In this document: positions 1-12,456 of the stretch, one piece after another
Layout of the letters: the number at the start of each line of letters is the position of its first letter
How positions within the stretch are numbered: position 1 is the first letter of the stretch
Position numbers and translations under genes: made by a program
The notes under the pieces: model-generated
What the model was told of the DNA's origin: nothing
Seen by the model: the letters and a program-made list of their open reading frames with translations, nothing else
Databases searched by the model: none
Assembly (NCBI GenBank): GCA_003260075.1
Contig: QLIY01000139.1
Span: 10,001 to 74,000, forward strand
Direction of reading: 5' to 3'
Length of the DNA: 64,000 nucleotides
DNA from: Phallusia mammillata
Lineage: Eukaryota > Chordata > Ascidiacea > Phlebobranchia > Ascidiidae

Positions 1-2775
1 AATTAGGTTCTAGACGCCCATGACCTCCTTCTGAGCCCCCAATGGGTTAATATTGCATTCGGAAAATTTACATCTAAACAATAATTGAAAGGCTATAGCT
101 TCGAAGCCGTTCTCGGTGTCGCTAAATGAAAATATCGATGAAAAATTCATCTTTGGGTGGATTACTGCCCGAATATTCGAATTTTTAGTAGGTTCTAGAC
201 GTCCATGGGCCCCCACTGACCCCGCAATGGGTTAAAATTGCATTCGGAAAATTGACATTTAAACTAGAATATTAAGAATTTACGCAAAGGATACACCCTT
301 GCAGCCGTTTTCGGTATCGCGAAATTAAAATATCGATGAAAAATCAATTTTGGTGGGTTACTGCAGGAAAATTCGAATTTTACTTCAGATCTAGACTCCC
401 ATGGGCACCTACTGACCCTTCCAATGGGTTGGAATTGCATTCGGAAAATGGGCATTTGAACTAGAATTGAAAAGTCAACGGAAAGGCTATAGACTTGCAG
501 CCCTTTTCAGTCTCGCAAAATTAAAATATCGATGAAAAATTCAATTTTGGTATGGTTACTGCCGGATTATTCGAATTTTGAATAGGTTCTAGACGCCCAT
601 GGGCCCCAACTGATCTTCTAATGGGTTGGAATTGCATTCGGAAACTTGACATTTGAACTAGAATTGAAAAGTCGACGGAAAGGCTATAGAGTTGCAGCTC
701 TTTTCAGTCTCGCAAAATTAAAATATCGATGAAAAATTCAATTTTGGTGGGTTACTGTAGGGATATTCGAATTTTAATTAGGTTCTAGACGCCCATGGGC
801 CCCAATTGATCCTCTAATGGGTTGGAATTGCATTCGGAAACTTGACATTTGAACTAGAATTGAAAAGTCGACGGAAAGGCTATAGAGTTGCAGCTCTTTT
901 CAGTCTCGCAAAATTAAAATATCGATGAAAAATTCAATTTTGGTGGGTTACTGTAGGGATATTCGAATTTTAATTAGGTTCTAGACGCCCATGGGCCCCA
1001 ATTGATCCTCTAATGGGTTGGAATTGCATTCGGAAACTTGACATTTGAACTAGAATTGAAAAGTCGACGGAAAGGCTATAGAGTTGCAGCTCTTTTCAGT
1101 CTCGCAAAATTAAAATATCGATGAAAAATTCAATTTTGGTGGGTTACTGTAGGGATATTCGAATTTTAATTAGGTTCTAGACGCCCATGGGCCCCAATTG
1201 ATCCTCTAATGGGTTGGAATTGCATTCGGAAACTTGACATTTGAACTAGAATTGAAAAGTCGACGGAAAGGCTATAGAGTTGCAGCTCTTTTCAGTCTCG
1301 CAAAATTAAAATATCGATGAAAAATTCAATTTTGGTGGGTTACTGTAGGGATATTCGAATTTTAATTAGGTTCTAGACGCCCATGGGCCCCAATTGATCC
1401 TCTAATGGGTTGGAATTGCATTCGGAAACTTGACATTTGAACTAGAATTGAAAAGTCGACGGAAAGGCTATAGAGTTGCAGCTCTTTTCAGTCTCGCAAA
1501 ATTAAAATATCGATGAAAAATTCAATTTTGGTGGGTTACTGCAGGGATAACCGAAGTTTAATTAGGTTCTGCCCATGGCCCCTACTGACCCCCCAATGGG
1601 TTGGATTTGCATTCGGAAAATTGACATTTGAACTCGAATTGAAAAGTCGACGGAAAAGCTATAGCCTTGTAGCTGTTTTCGTTGTCGCGAAATTAAAACA
1701 TCGATGAAAAATTCAATTTTGGGTGGGTTACTGCAGGAATAATCGAAGTTTGATAAGGTTCCAGACGCCCATGGACCCCTACTGACGCACCCAATAGGTT
1801 GGAATTGCATTCGGAAAATTGACATTCAAACTTGAATTGAAAATTCGACGGAAAGGCTATGGCCTTGCAGCCGGAATTGTCGAAATTAAATTAGGTTTTA
1901 GACGCCCATGGGTCCCTACTGACGCCCCCAATGGGTTGGACTTGCATTCGAAAATTGACATTGGAACTAGAATTAAAAAGTCGATAGATATGATATAGCC
2001 TTGCAGCCATTTTCGGACTCGCAAAATTAAAATATCTTTGTAAATTACGATTTTAGTGGGTAACTGTCGGAATAATCGAAGTTTGATTAGGTTCTAGATG
2101 TCCATGGGTCCCCTACTGACCCACCAATGAGTTGAAATTGCATTCGGAATATTGACCTGTAAACTGGAATTGAAAAGTCGACGGAAAGACTATAGCCTTG
2201 TAGCCGTTTCCGGTCTCGCGAAATTAAAATATCGATGAAAAATTTATCTTTGGGAGGGTAACTGTCGGAATAATCGAAGTTTAATTAGGTTCTAGACGTC
2301 TGTGGGCCCCTACTGACCCCCCAATGGGTTGACATAGCTTTCGGAAAATTGACATTTGAACTAGAATTGAAAAGTCAACGGAAAGGCTATAGACTTGCAG
2401 CTCTTATCAGTCTCGCAAAATTAAAATATCGATGAAAAATTCATCTTTTGGTGGGGAACTGCCGGAATAACCGAAGTTTAATTAGGTTCTAGACGTCCAT
2501 GGGCCCCTGCTGACCCCCCAATGGGTTGAAACTGCATTCGGAAAATTGACGTTCAAACTAGAATTGAAGAATTTACGAAAAGGGTACATCCTTGCAGCCG
2601 CTTTCAGTATCGCAAAATTAAAATATGGATGAAAAATTCAATTTTGGTGGGTTACTGCAGGGATATTCGAATTTTAATTAGGTTCTAGACGCCCATGGGC
2701 CCCAACTGATCCTCTAATGGGTTGGAATTGCATTCGGAAACTTGACATTTGAACTAGAATTGAAAAGTCGACGGN
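1..2775. repeat. 196-bp satellite array, about 15 units
   Basis: A unit starting near 'ggttctagacgcccatgg' recurs about every 195-199 bp, with starts near 5, 191, 388, 586, 781, 977, 1173, 1369, 1565, 1757, 1893, 2089, 2288, 2484 and 2681. The copies from 586 to about 1560 are almost identical and exactly 196 bp apart. The outer copies have drifted, and the unit near 1757-1893 is shortened by about 60 bp. Each unit carries the marks 'aatgggttggaattgcattc' and 'aaaatatcgatgaaaaattc'. Short open frames across the array are periodic and not credible as genes. The array breaks at an N at 2775, so its true length is unknown. Confidence 0.95.
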
Positions 2776-3490
2776 ACAATATACTTTTGCTAACTTGAAG
2801 AGGCCAATACAAAATCTTACTCGCAGTATCCTGCTTGATCTGTGATTTTCTAACGGTTTCTGTCAATTTTCGTGGAACTTGAGCGAAATGAAGGACTACT
2901 TGTTGTTGGTGCAGATGTGATTGCGCCTGTGGAATAACAAAAGCAAATAAAACACATGTTAGTATTAAATTTACCAATCTACAAATTCAGTATACGTGAC
3001 ATACTAGCTTGAAGTTAGGTAAAATGATAGTCTAGATTTTTTTAATGTGAAACATCACGTGATGCCAATTTCAAAGAGAAGCACCCCTTTCGCAAATTTC
3101 ATAAATCAAAGCAGACCACTGCAACTTGAATGCAAGTAAGGCCACAGTCGGTCATGTAATATGCGTATGATGACATTCTATATCAATAAGAGTTATTGGG
3201 GGGGGGGTTAACATATCGATGAAAAATTCAATGTTTGGTGGGTTACAGCCGGAATATTCTAAATAAAATTAGGTTCTGGACGCCCATGGGCCCCTACTGA
3301 CGCACCCAATGGGTTGGAATTGGATTCGGAAAATTGACAATTGAACTGAAATTGAAAAGTCGACGGAAAGTTTATAGCCTTGCAACCGTTTTCGGTCTCG
3401 CAAAATTAAAATATCGATGAAAAAGTTGATTTTGGGGGGAGTTACTGGCGGAATCCCAGGGCCCCCTGCCGACCCCCCAAATGTTTGAAA

Positions 3491-3552
<62 letters not shown>

Positions 3553-4380
3553 ATCCCAGGGCCCCCTGCCGATCCCCCAAATGTTTGAAATTGCGTTCGG
3601 AATATTGACATTTGGACTGGAATTGAAAAGACGACTTCAAGCAATAGCCTTGCAGCAGTTTTCGATCTCGCAAAAAAATGTTTGAAATTGAAGACTTTAG
3701 TTTTGGGTGGGTTTCAGTCGGAATAAACGCCTAATTGCAACCTTTTTGGTCTTGCGAAATCATAATTTATATTAAAAAAAATTGATACATTTTTGGCGGA
3801 GTATCATAATTTGAATTTTAGGTGTCATCGGTCTCTTAAGGCCCCCGATGGGTAAATTGGCATTTGTAAAAACAAGAGACTTTTGCTAACTTGAAGAGGC
3901 GGGGGGGGGGAGGTTTCTGTCAATTTTCGTGGAACTTGAGCGAAATGAAGGAGTACTTTGTTGTTATGGTGCAGATGTGATTGCGCCTGTGGAATAACAA
4001 AAGCAAATAAAACAGGGGGGGGGGCGGTTTCTGTCAATTTTCGTGGAACTTGAGCGAAATGAAGGACTACTTGTTGTTGGTGCAGATGTGATTGCGCCTG
4101 TGGAATAACAAAAGCAAATAAAACACATGTTAGTGTTAAATTTACCATTTATCTACAAACACATTATGTGACATACTAGCTTGAAGTTACGTAAAATGAT
4201 AGTTTAGTTCACATTATTTTTTTTAATGTGAAACATCACGTGATGCCAATTTCAAAGAGAAGCACCCCTTTCGCAAATTTAATAATTCAAAGTAGACCAC
4301 TGCAACTTGAATGCATGTAAGGCCAAAGTTGGTCATGTAATATGCGTATGATGACATTCTATATCAATAAGAGTTATTTT
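2776..4380. repeat. Duplicated non-satellite block beside the satellite
   Basis: A block of about 420 bp at 2782-3197 recurs at 3883-4378 with small differences. The second copy is itself broken by two 10-G runs at 3901-3910 and 4015-4024, each followed by a restart of the same 'ggtttctgtcaattttcg' sequence. On the minus strand each restart holds a short frame beginning with a hydrophobic, signal-peptide-like stretch, or alternatively a Ser/Thr-rich exon behind a 'ttattccacag' acceptor. I do not recognise either reading. The block looks like one locus represented several times by the assembly. Confidence 0.6.
3208..3800. repeat. Diverged satellite units interrupted by a poly-G run
   Basis: Two to three degenerate copies of the 196-bp satellite unit lie here, recognisable by 'atatcgatgaaaaa' and 'ggttctggacgcccatgg'. 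A 61-G run at 3491-3551 splits them, and the same roughly 40-bp flank ('aatcccagggccccctgcc...') occurs on both sides. The long poly-Gly and poly-Pro frames across the run are artefacts. Confidence 0.85.
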
Positions 4381-4953
4381 CATAAGTCCTAACGACGGCA
4401 TTAAAACCGTGTAAATAAAATCTTTGTGTAAAAGTAAAAATCTATGCTGTGTAAAAATCTAAAATCTACATAAAAAATGCAAAAATATCAAACCACAATA
4501 TCGTTATATCTTGTTTAGTGCATTTTGCTAATATCTTACGTTTGACTGTTCTGCTTTTATGTTTAAATTGACTAGTGTGCTAACTGCATCGCCTTTAGTC
4601 ACAATTTCAAAAAATCTTGATATATCTAAGCTTCATACATGCCAGGGGTCATCGACTGTTAGTACGTGAAAAATTACCGCGCAGTTAATGCTTGATTAAA
4701 AAGTGGTGCGCGAAAAACATGCCTGTCTTTACCCTAACAACTTTATCAAATTGTATATCCCTACACAACATCAATAAAAACAAGCCACAATACGTGCACG
4801 CAATACTTATAAGTAGTCTTAACACACAAACCCAACTCCCAGTCCAAAAGTCTTTGTGAAAGTGTTACTGGAATTTCTGGTTCTCATTTGTAAAATTGAA
4901 ATAGCTTAATAATCACCAGTTTGTTGCCCAAACTATGATATAAGTCAATGCAT

Positions 4954-5134
4954 CATAGTACGCCAGGCCTATTAGGCGTGTACCGAATCAGCTGGTTTCC
5001 CAAGCATTTCCATATGGCAAGGCACAGACTGGAAAAATCTAACCCGCGGTGGGATTCGAACCCACAACAGGAGTCTTTCCGGGCTCTTCCAACTGAGCTA
5101 CACAGGCTCAGTGGAGAAACCGCCGAAATTTATC
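4954..5134 (-). mobile_element. tRNA-derived SINE with 14-bp target-site duplication
   Basis: The identical 14-mer 'ataagtcaatgcat' flanks the element at 4940-4953 and 5135-5148, as expected for target-primed insertion. Read on the minus strand, the head at about 5118-5046 is tRNA-like. It has an A-box-like 'tagctcagttgg', a B-box 'ggttcgaatccc', a D-arm pairing GCTC with GAGC, and an acceptor stem that pairs with three wobbles. The anticodon arm does not fold cleanly, so this is a SINE head or tRNA relic rather than a working tRNA gene. The tail at the left end has no long A-run. Confidence 0.8.
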
Positions 5135-5440
5135 ATAAGTCAATGCATGTTTATTTATAGGCAAGAGAGACTACTTTTTCGCTCAATAATTTCTTTCACA
5201 TTTTATAATTAACCGGTTCGTTATATGAATATAGCGTTGTTGCCAGTTTGCAGCGAAACTGTTTGTCTGATTTGTTTAATAAGTCTGATTGTCAACTTTT
5301 GATAAATTACACACTCAGAACAAAATGTCTAAGGGCTTGTAGAGACAGAAAAAAACTGTTTGCTGATACCAGACTGTGTAAAAAACACTGACACATCTTC
5401 GCATGCTAGACATTATAAAAGTCAATACAATCCTTTAATT

Positions 5441-5577
5441 CAGGGGTCGGCAACCTTTTTTGGACTGCGGACCGGTTTGAAACTAAAATGTTATATCACG
5501 GACCGGCCTTCAAAAACCACAAATAATCAGCACTGAAAACTAATGACAATTATTACAACTTTGATTCAAAGTGAACC

Positions 5578-5579
<2 letters not shown>
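5441..5579. mobile_element. hAT-like element, left end only
   Basis: It starts with the terminal sequence 'caggggtcggcaacc', then 'ctgcggaccggtttgaaac' as in the intact elements at 7785 and 45771. It is cut off at a 60-G run, so the right terminus and target duplication are not visible. Confidence 0.6.
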
Positions 5580-5640
<61 letters not shown>

Positions 5641-6716
5641 AGAACAGAATAAGTGTTAGTTTAACATGGATGCATGTAAAGTATTGTATAACTGATTTCC
5701 TACCTTTGTTCTCGAGTGCGTTGGTTTGAAGGTAAAGAAAACGTCAGACGGGGGGGGGGGAGAACAGAATAAGTGTTAGTTTAACATGGATACATGTAAA
5801 GTATTGTATAACTGATTTCCCACCTTTGTTCTCGAGTGCGTTGGTTTGAAGGTAAAGAAAACGTCAGACGAGCATCACATCCATCAAGACTAAAGCACCT
5901 GATATCAAATAAGTTACAATTAGTGCACATCAGTGAGTTACAGGAAAATTGTTCAGAGCACAACATCTAACATTACAAGACCACAACACGCTAAACCAGC
6001 TACAATCAGTAAAGACAATTTTCGTTATTGTAGCCTACCTGTTACCCCAAAACAAAATATCATCAGCAAGCAACACCTTTTAACACACACAAGACGTGAC
6101 AGCAGTTCTCTGGCTCACTACGAAACAAACTAACAGTTGAACAGAACAGCGCAGATCCCTGCAGCGCGTCTTGTGCTTGCGGCTGATTAAACAAAAAAAC
6201 AACTTTGCCAGAAACCCAATCAATTGGCAAAACACTGACTCTCTGAATTAAAAGGTGTAAACGTAACGGTTATATATTCCGAACACTATTATTGAAAAAC
6301 AAATAACGAAACAAACGTTAAAAAGTATTGCGGACACAAAAGCCATTTTATTGCTTTCAGTTACTAACTTCCAGGCTACCTTTACTAATTAAACAAAATT
6401 AACAATGTTCTGAACTAGTACGGACACAATGTTCAACAACAATTATGCATTATACTAAACAGTAAAAACAAAAAAAAAGCACGAGACCAAAAAAGATTGA
6501 AAAACACTGTACTAGTGGCTATTGTATTAGTCTTTTCAGATTGCAAAGGGTGGAATTAAATACCTATTTGCAAAAAATAAAATGAAGAGAATTTAAAACA
6601 GAAAACACTGGAAATCGCGTCCAGCATACGAGATAAGTCTATGGGATTTGTTGAGACAATCCAATGTTGAATGTCGGACTTTTTCAGAATATTAATAGAT
6701 TTAGGTCAGGGGTTGG

Positions 6717-6896
6717 CAACCCCTCCGGATGCAAGTAGGTTTTTATGTTCGTTAAAACGCAGCCTGTAGTTACAAATCCACCTACATTCTAGTTATTATT
6801 TACATAATGACACAAACTACTTCTAAACATAAATTTTTTTACCATATGACATAGCAAGTAAATCGACACGCGGCGTTTAAAAGGTTGTGGCCCTTG
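6717..6896. mobile_element. Degenerate hAT-like element
   Basis: The left end 'caggggttggcaacc' is matched in inverse by 'ggttgtggcccttg' at the right. The flanking octamers ('atttaggt' and 'gttcaggt') agree at only five of eight positions, so this is an old copy. Confidence 0.5.
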
Positions 6897-7784
6897 GTTC
6901 AGGTTACTAAAAAATTGACCTGATAATCAGATACGTAGGCTAATTCGAATTCTGATTTTACAAAAAAAATTACTTTAATTCGTACATCCTGTCGATACAA
7001 AGGAGACATGTCTGCCAAAACTAATTAATTCGGTGACTTAAACTTTCGGTTCTGGTTCACGTTTGGATGTCACGTTGGTTTGACTTAAACTTTTAAGCTT
7101 GCCAACGGTTTACAGAATAAATTAAGACAAACTTATAAACACGTAAAAATCTTACATCAGATATTGAGGTGTCATACAGAATTGGGTATAAGGATCAGTG
7201 GTCAATGATATACAAAGGTCTGCAATTTTCACAAAGACATAAGTTAGTTTAATTAAACATTTTACTTCAAAAAATATTCCAATTTCTAACACTTTCTGCA
7301 AGTATGAGTTTACCTTGCATCGACGCACATCTTTGAAAATGCAGCATATTCATCAGGAAAAGATAACATGCAACAATTATGCAGCTCAAGTTCCACTGCG
7401 GGTGTTTAAAAGGTCGGGATTTGGCGACCTGGGAAGCGAGAAACGCAACTGTTCGCGTGTATGTAATATAATAATGTAGGCACACCTACATATTTCGCAA
7501 GTATAAATATAGAAAGATGGTTACGACAGACCTACATGGTTTTGATAAAAAATTATTAACAGCATCCAAGGTTTAGGAAACATTAGTAACAAATAAAAAA
7601 AAATCTAACTGAAAAAACACAACTCAAAACAATTATGGCCAATCTTGAAATACAACATCTGGAATAATTTATGGCGCATATGCAATAATAATTTAATTTG
7701 GTGACCTAAATTCTTACCGGTTATATCTTAAGCTGGATTGTCACCAATTTACTACAAACGCGACCTGATGCGATTGGTTTAAAC

Positions 7785-8038
7785 CAGTGGTCGGCAACCG
7801 CCGGTCCGCGGCCCAGTACCGNNNNGTGGTCGGCAACCGCCGGTCCGAGGAGTTCGTTACCGGGCCGTATAATTTTTCAGGTTAAATGCTATAAAACGTT
7901 TTGCCCATGTATCCCGACCAAGATAAACTAATTTAAGCGTTTTTATAGCTATATATTTGTAGTTTTTTGAAGACCGGTCCGCGATAAAAATTTTAGTTTC
8001 AAAACCGGTCCGCAGTGCAAAAAGGTTGCCGACCCTTG
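7785..8038. mobile_element. hAT-like non-autonomous element with 8-bp TSD
   Basis: Terminal inverted repeats 'cagtggtcggcaacc' and 'ggttgccgaccctt g' bound the element. The octamer 'gtttaaac' is exactly duplicated at 7777-7784 and 8039-8046, which is the hAT signature. No transposase frame lies inside. An N4 at 7822-7825 separates two copies of the first ~20 bp, so the left end is partly misassembled. Confidence 0.85.
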
Positions 8039-9288
8039 GTTTAAACGACATTGAACAGGAAGGAGTTTGGAAATACGTTGATGGTGTTTCGGTGACAACT
8101 AACAATACCGATTTTACCCTGGTGAGCCAAACAATCATATTAGGAATGAGCACTGTGGCAACATGATCCATAAGGTCTGATTCGAAATAAATAACAAATG
8201 CTATTTAAGCGGGGGGGGGGTTTAGCTATCTGTGATCGATTGTTGCTTTGAGGTCGCTTGTAGTAGAGGAGTAGCTGCAGCGCGTCCCCCATCTATCCAC
8301 CAATTGTGCCCTCAACTTTGTCGCGCGTTTTAACGTCTGAACGTGGGGGGGGGGACGTCTGAACGTTGGGCAGCTATTTCCAATTTGATGAATATTTTAG
8401 CGCAATTGTGCTGCTACGATTTTGCACGGCGAAATAAACTCAACTCACCTCAACAAACAAAGTTCTCACCAGGATGTAAATATGTTTTAACACATTGGGC
8501 TTGTTTACAAATTTATTACCAAAGAGCTTGTTTGATCATTCATGTGAATTTCATGGCGCCCTATAATCACGTTTACTCGTATATTTTGGAACTGTAAATA
8601 AATTAGGCATCATAAATACATCAGTGTATATAAATACTTTTTTTCTTTACGTTAACCCAATTGTTTTTTAATGCTTTGTTAAATGGCTTTATTAAAACGT
8701 GTGTTTTTACAATGCAATAGAAACATCAAACCTTGTATCGTTATTTTCCACGCTATATATTTGTTTTAATTGAAGGTACTCAACCAAAACACGTGAGCTA
8801 TTATACCAAATTTGGTGTTTTCGAGCCAAAAGTTTTTCATTTGACAAAAAATAAGTTATTATTAGCAATCAAGATGAACAGAAATTCGTAACTGCGATCA
8901 GCCCTGAAGCGTGTACGCAGACCAGCGATCACTGGACACTGGGCCTGGCGTACTGTGATTTATTATTAACAAATGACATTTAGCTTTCATATTTGCATCA
9001 TGTGGGTGCAATCAAAATACGTCAGTGCAAACTATCCACCAATCGTGTACTGCGATAATTTTTAACTGTTTATGAAAGAAAGATTATAACTTTGTGGTCA
9101 ATCAGAAAATGTTCACCTAAACTGTCAGCCTTTGAGTCGAAACGTCGCAATGACCAATGTTACAAACCACAATTGTTAAACAGTTGCTTACCTCATATAA
9201 ATTTAGAAAACAGTAACTACCGCGGGTTTATGTTATGATATTATATATATAATAACGCTATATGGTATACTATATCTTTATGGTAGGC

Positions 9289-9500
9289 CAGTGGTTCTCA
9301 AACTTTTTTTGTTGCGACGCCCCTGGAAAAGTTTTCTGGACTTGCGACGCACCAGCAAATAGAAGTTAATGGGGAAAATTATTGTTAAAGTTAGGTTTAT
9401 TGATACAACAACAAAAAGGCACAAAACGGAAATATTCTGCGACGCCATTGGAAAATTCAAACGACGCACCAGGGCGTCGCGAAGCACAGTGTGCACGTTA
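9289..9500. mobile_element. Probable hAT-like fragment
   Basis: It begins 'cagtggttctcaaac' and contains 'gcgacgcaccag' and 'gcgacgcc' motifs shared with the bounded element at 28352-28546. No inverse right terminus or target duplication was found, so the right boundary is arbitrary. Confidence 0.45.
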
Positions 9501-11280
9501 CCTATATTTAAACCCATAAAAATTTGGGTGTGAAAGACAATTAATTGCAAAAAATCTTCTGAAGAAAAAAACTGTCCGCTTGCAACATGTTGCAAAAAAT
9601 AAAACAACCGACGCATTATCCAATCATTTACCTCAGTATTGCTTATAAAACCAGCATCCTAAAATAAATAACAGCAAACATATATTTTTTTAAACGATCC
9701 TTTTAAACGATCAAAAAATATCTCTGTAAATACCAAGAATATACTATTTCACATAGTTTAAGCAAAATGCTATTTTAAATTTCCTACTTTAGTTCCAGAT
9801 TGCTTTAAAAATCCGTTTCCATATCCAAACAGAACAGCTTGCAGGGAACAAAAACATTACATACAGCATTTCATCAAGGCTGCAGCACTTTATTCCAAAA
9901 AAGGACAAGTTACAGGAGCATCCAGAAACATAATATCCAGAATTATATTAGGACTACGACGCCCTAAACCATGCAGATTAAGTAAGTACAGATAAGTAGT
10001 TATTGTAGCTTACTGGTCAGATAAAAAAAAACAAAAAAAACATCAGCAAACATCACCTTTCAACACACACAAGAGGTTACTACAGCTCTCTGGGTCACTG
10101 CGGAACAAATGAATGTAAGTTAGAACTGAGTGCGCACCTTTGGCAGATCTCCTGCCTGCAGCTGAAACGTAAGAAAAAAGTCTGCTGGAAGGCCAATTGG
10201 GTCAAAGGTTGCCGGTTTGGCTGCGTGCAGTGAATTGTGCTCGCTAGTTGCTGATCTAGCGGTTTTTGAGGCCGCTACTTTTAAGAACAAGTGGGCAAAA
10301 GTAACACAAATATTACAAACATTTACATTAGGTTAACAGGCAAGTCAAAATAAGTGGAACATAATGTTTTAGGATGTTTTTTGCATTTTAGTCAGGTCAT
10401 ATTAATTAAGTCAGCAAGCAAGCAGTAAAAGGTAGACTGTATAAATTGCTGGTAGCAACGAAAATGTAATTTTTAAAACTTTACATTATAATTCCTAAAC
10501 AATATGTCATCTTTACTTTGCATTTTAGCATGCAGCCGCAGGGTTTATTTTCCCAACTGATGTCAAAATTTAAGACTGCCTAGTGTAGTTTGTAGTAGAC
10601 CTGTAATAATTAAATGACATAAAAATGCCTGCAACCCCAAACAACACAACCTGAAGCTCATGGTGGGAAATAACCCGTCTTTGTTTCAGTACTTAAAGGC
10701 AGTTGATTGAAACCCTGCATTACGCCATGTTAAATATATTGCGATATATAGCTTACTGGGCTCTCGCTTTTGTGGCAGTTTATTTCTTCTGTAATTTTTT
10801 TAAGCTTAATTCAAGTTTTTGCTTGAATTTTTACTTAAAATTTTATTTTGAAATGTCGAAAAAAGAGCCCAACCGACTCCGTTTTTGTGCGTAAAAACTT
10901 GAACGTCAATCAAATCTTGTTGCGCTGGTCAACGTGTATTTTAAACGCAGTTGGTTGGTTTTTGCTTTAGGTTAATTGAAAAAAAGGATCGTAACGTTGG
11001 AAGACACTTCTATCACTGATATAGTGAATGAAAAACACGTTTCATGTATTAAACGACAGTTGACCGAAGACGTTGAGTTATTAATAAACATTTGAAATTC
11101 GGAAAGACGAAATTTCTGAATAGACTAACTATAGTTTATGAATTATTCATATATGAATCGTTAGCATATAATCATATTTTACTGTTTGAGCATACTATTC
11201 TAATTATTGAGTAAAATAATGACATATTTTATATTTGTTTGCTTGTCTGTTATGTTTTGTTTTTGAAAAATTAGGTTGTC

Positions 11281-11290
11281 AACTTGTCAC
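11281..11290 (+). promoter_or_regulatory. Splice acceptor just upstream of the WDR74 start
   Basis: 'cttgtcacag' ends 8 bp before the first ATG (11299). No donor for a local 5'-UTR exon is obvious. In an ascidian this could be a spliced-leader trans-splice acceptor. The acceptor shape is seen; the trans-splicing reading is inference. Confidence 0.4.
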
Positions 11291-11298
11291 AGAAAACA

Positions 11299-12456
11299 AT
11301 GCCCAACGAAGAAAACGTTTCCAAGTTGGTCAATGTGTGGCTAGGTGCAGAAACAGGTCTACTTAAGTCTGTTGATTTGTGCAAAAAAGTTGCAACCAAT
11401 CACTTTGAACAGGATAAATATGGAAAAGAGCATGAAATTTGTTCCATGTGTTGGGCAAATGAAGAAAAAACAAAGCTCTACACTGGGCATAAAAGTGGAG
11501 CAGCGCGGTGTTTTGATCTGTTCAAAGGAACCTATACTGAAACACACACTATACCTGGGTTTCAAAGTGACAAAGAAAAATTGGTAGGACTAAATACTGT
11601 CAAGGACTCATTTCTCACTTGTACTTCAAAAGGCTGTGTAAAACTTTGGTCAGGTTGCAGTGACAATGTAACAACTGAGTTTCCTGCAGGGGATGATGTA
11701 GCCTGTATAAGTTACAATGAAGACACACATTGTGTTGCTGCTGGCGGAAAAGAAAACCTTATGAAAATTTGGGATTTAAATGCAACAGAACAACCTGTGT
11801 TTAAATCAAAAAATGTGCCACCAAATTGGTTGCAACATAGGGTTCCGGTTTGGGTGACAAGTATATTGTTCCTTCCAGAACCTACCAAGGTGCTGACAAC
11901 CACAGGGACACATAATGTTAGAATCTATGACATCAAAAGTGGTCAGCGGAGACCTGTACTAGAGACAGAGTATTCTGAATATCCTCTCACAGCTTCAGCA
12001 CTGCTACACAGCAATGACAACCAAGTAATTGTTGGTAATACAAGAGGAGAAATGGCCTCATTTGACCTTAGAAAAATGAAACAAGTGTTGCGTTGCTACA
12101 AAGGTTTTGCTGGAAGTATTCGAGACATTGTTTGCCATAAAAGTATGCCCTACATCTTTTCTTGTGGCCTGGACAGATATTTGCGTGTTCATAATGCAAA
12201 CCAGCCTAAACATATCCACAAAGTGTATCTCAAATCAAGGTTAAACTGCTTATTGGTGACAGATGAGGATATTGAAAAATCAGAAGGTGACAGTAAAGGA
12301 ACCAAGCGTAGAGCTAATGGAAGTGAAGATGAAAACGAAGTGGGACTCTGGGATAAAATGGACGAAATTTCTGATGATGACTCTGATGAGTTGTCTTCAG
12401 ACAGTGGTGCTGATGTCAATGAAAATACTTTAACTGAAAAACGACGGAAATCTTAA
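11299..12456 (+). CDS. WDR74: WD repeat-containing protein 74 (ribosome biogenesis)
   Basis: This is a single uninterrupted frame of 385 aa from ATG 11299 to TAA 12454-12456, the same length as vertebrate WDR74. The opening 'VWLGAETGLLKSVDL', the blade ends 'CVKLWSG' and 'LMKIWDL', and 'DLRKMKQVLRCYKGFAGSIRD' (shortened: DLRKMKQVL...GSIRD) mark the WDR74/Nsa1 beta-propeller. The C-terminal 65 residues are charged: a basic KGTKRRA stretch, an acidic DDDSDE patch and a final basic EKRRKS, as expected for nucleolar localisation. The family acts in the nucleolus in 60S pre-ribosome maturation with the NVL ATPase. The frame also continues upstream without ATG, but 11299 is the first ATG and follows an acceptor. 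An intronless coding region is unusual beside its intron-rich neighbours. GOLT1 follows on the same strand 324 bp downstream. Confidence 0.95.
   Translation: MPNEENVSKLVNVWLGAETGLLKSVDLCKKVATNHFEQDKYGKEHEICSMCWANEEKTKLYTGHKSGAARCFDLFKGTYTETHTIPGFQSDKEKLVGLNTVKDSFLTCTSKGCVKLWSGCSDNVTTEFPAGDDVACISYNEDTHCVAAGGKENLMKIWDLNATEQPVFKSKNVPPNWLQHRVPVWVTSILFLPEPTKVLTTTGTHNVRIYDIKSGQRRPVLETEYSEYPLTASALLHSNDNQVIVGNTRGEMASFDLRKMKQVLRCYKGFAGSIRDIVCHKSMPYIFSCGLDRYLRVHNANQPKHIHKVYLKSRLNCLLVTDEDIEKSEGDSKGTKRRANGSEDENEVGLWDKMDEISDDDSDELSSDSGADVNENTLTEKRRKS

Larger units (their letters stand above)
5149..11298. other. Gene-free stretch with transposon remnants
   Basis: I see no credible coding exon in this 6 kb. 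Open frames are short, without family resemblance or consistent splice phase. It holds the hAT-like fragments listed separately, poly-G runs at 5580-5639, 5751-5760, 8211-8220 and 8345-8354, and an N4 at 7822. About 110 bp (5640-5749) repeats at 5761-5871 across the second G-run. Confidence 0.6.

Noticed and set aside
1-2775. CRISPR-like array
   Set aside because: The 196-bp unit is contiguous, without a short repeat and unique spacers, and the context is eukaryotic.
3269-3673. Long poly-Pro/poly-Gly open frames around 3491-3551
   Set aside because: They are translations of a G homopolymer and satellite units. The same happens at 25268, 45948 and 54142.
5040-5120. Functional tRNA gene on the minus strand
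   Set aside because: The A and B boxes are good, but the anticodon arm does not pair and the sequence sits inside a TSD-bounded SINE.
8343-8597. 84-codon plus-strand frame after a G-run
   Set aside because: It starts inside poly-G and shows no family features.
11284-11298. WDR74 start at a TTG at 11284
   Set aside because: It is not an ATG. The first ATG is 11299, just after a splice acceptor.
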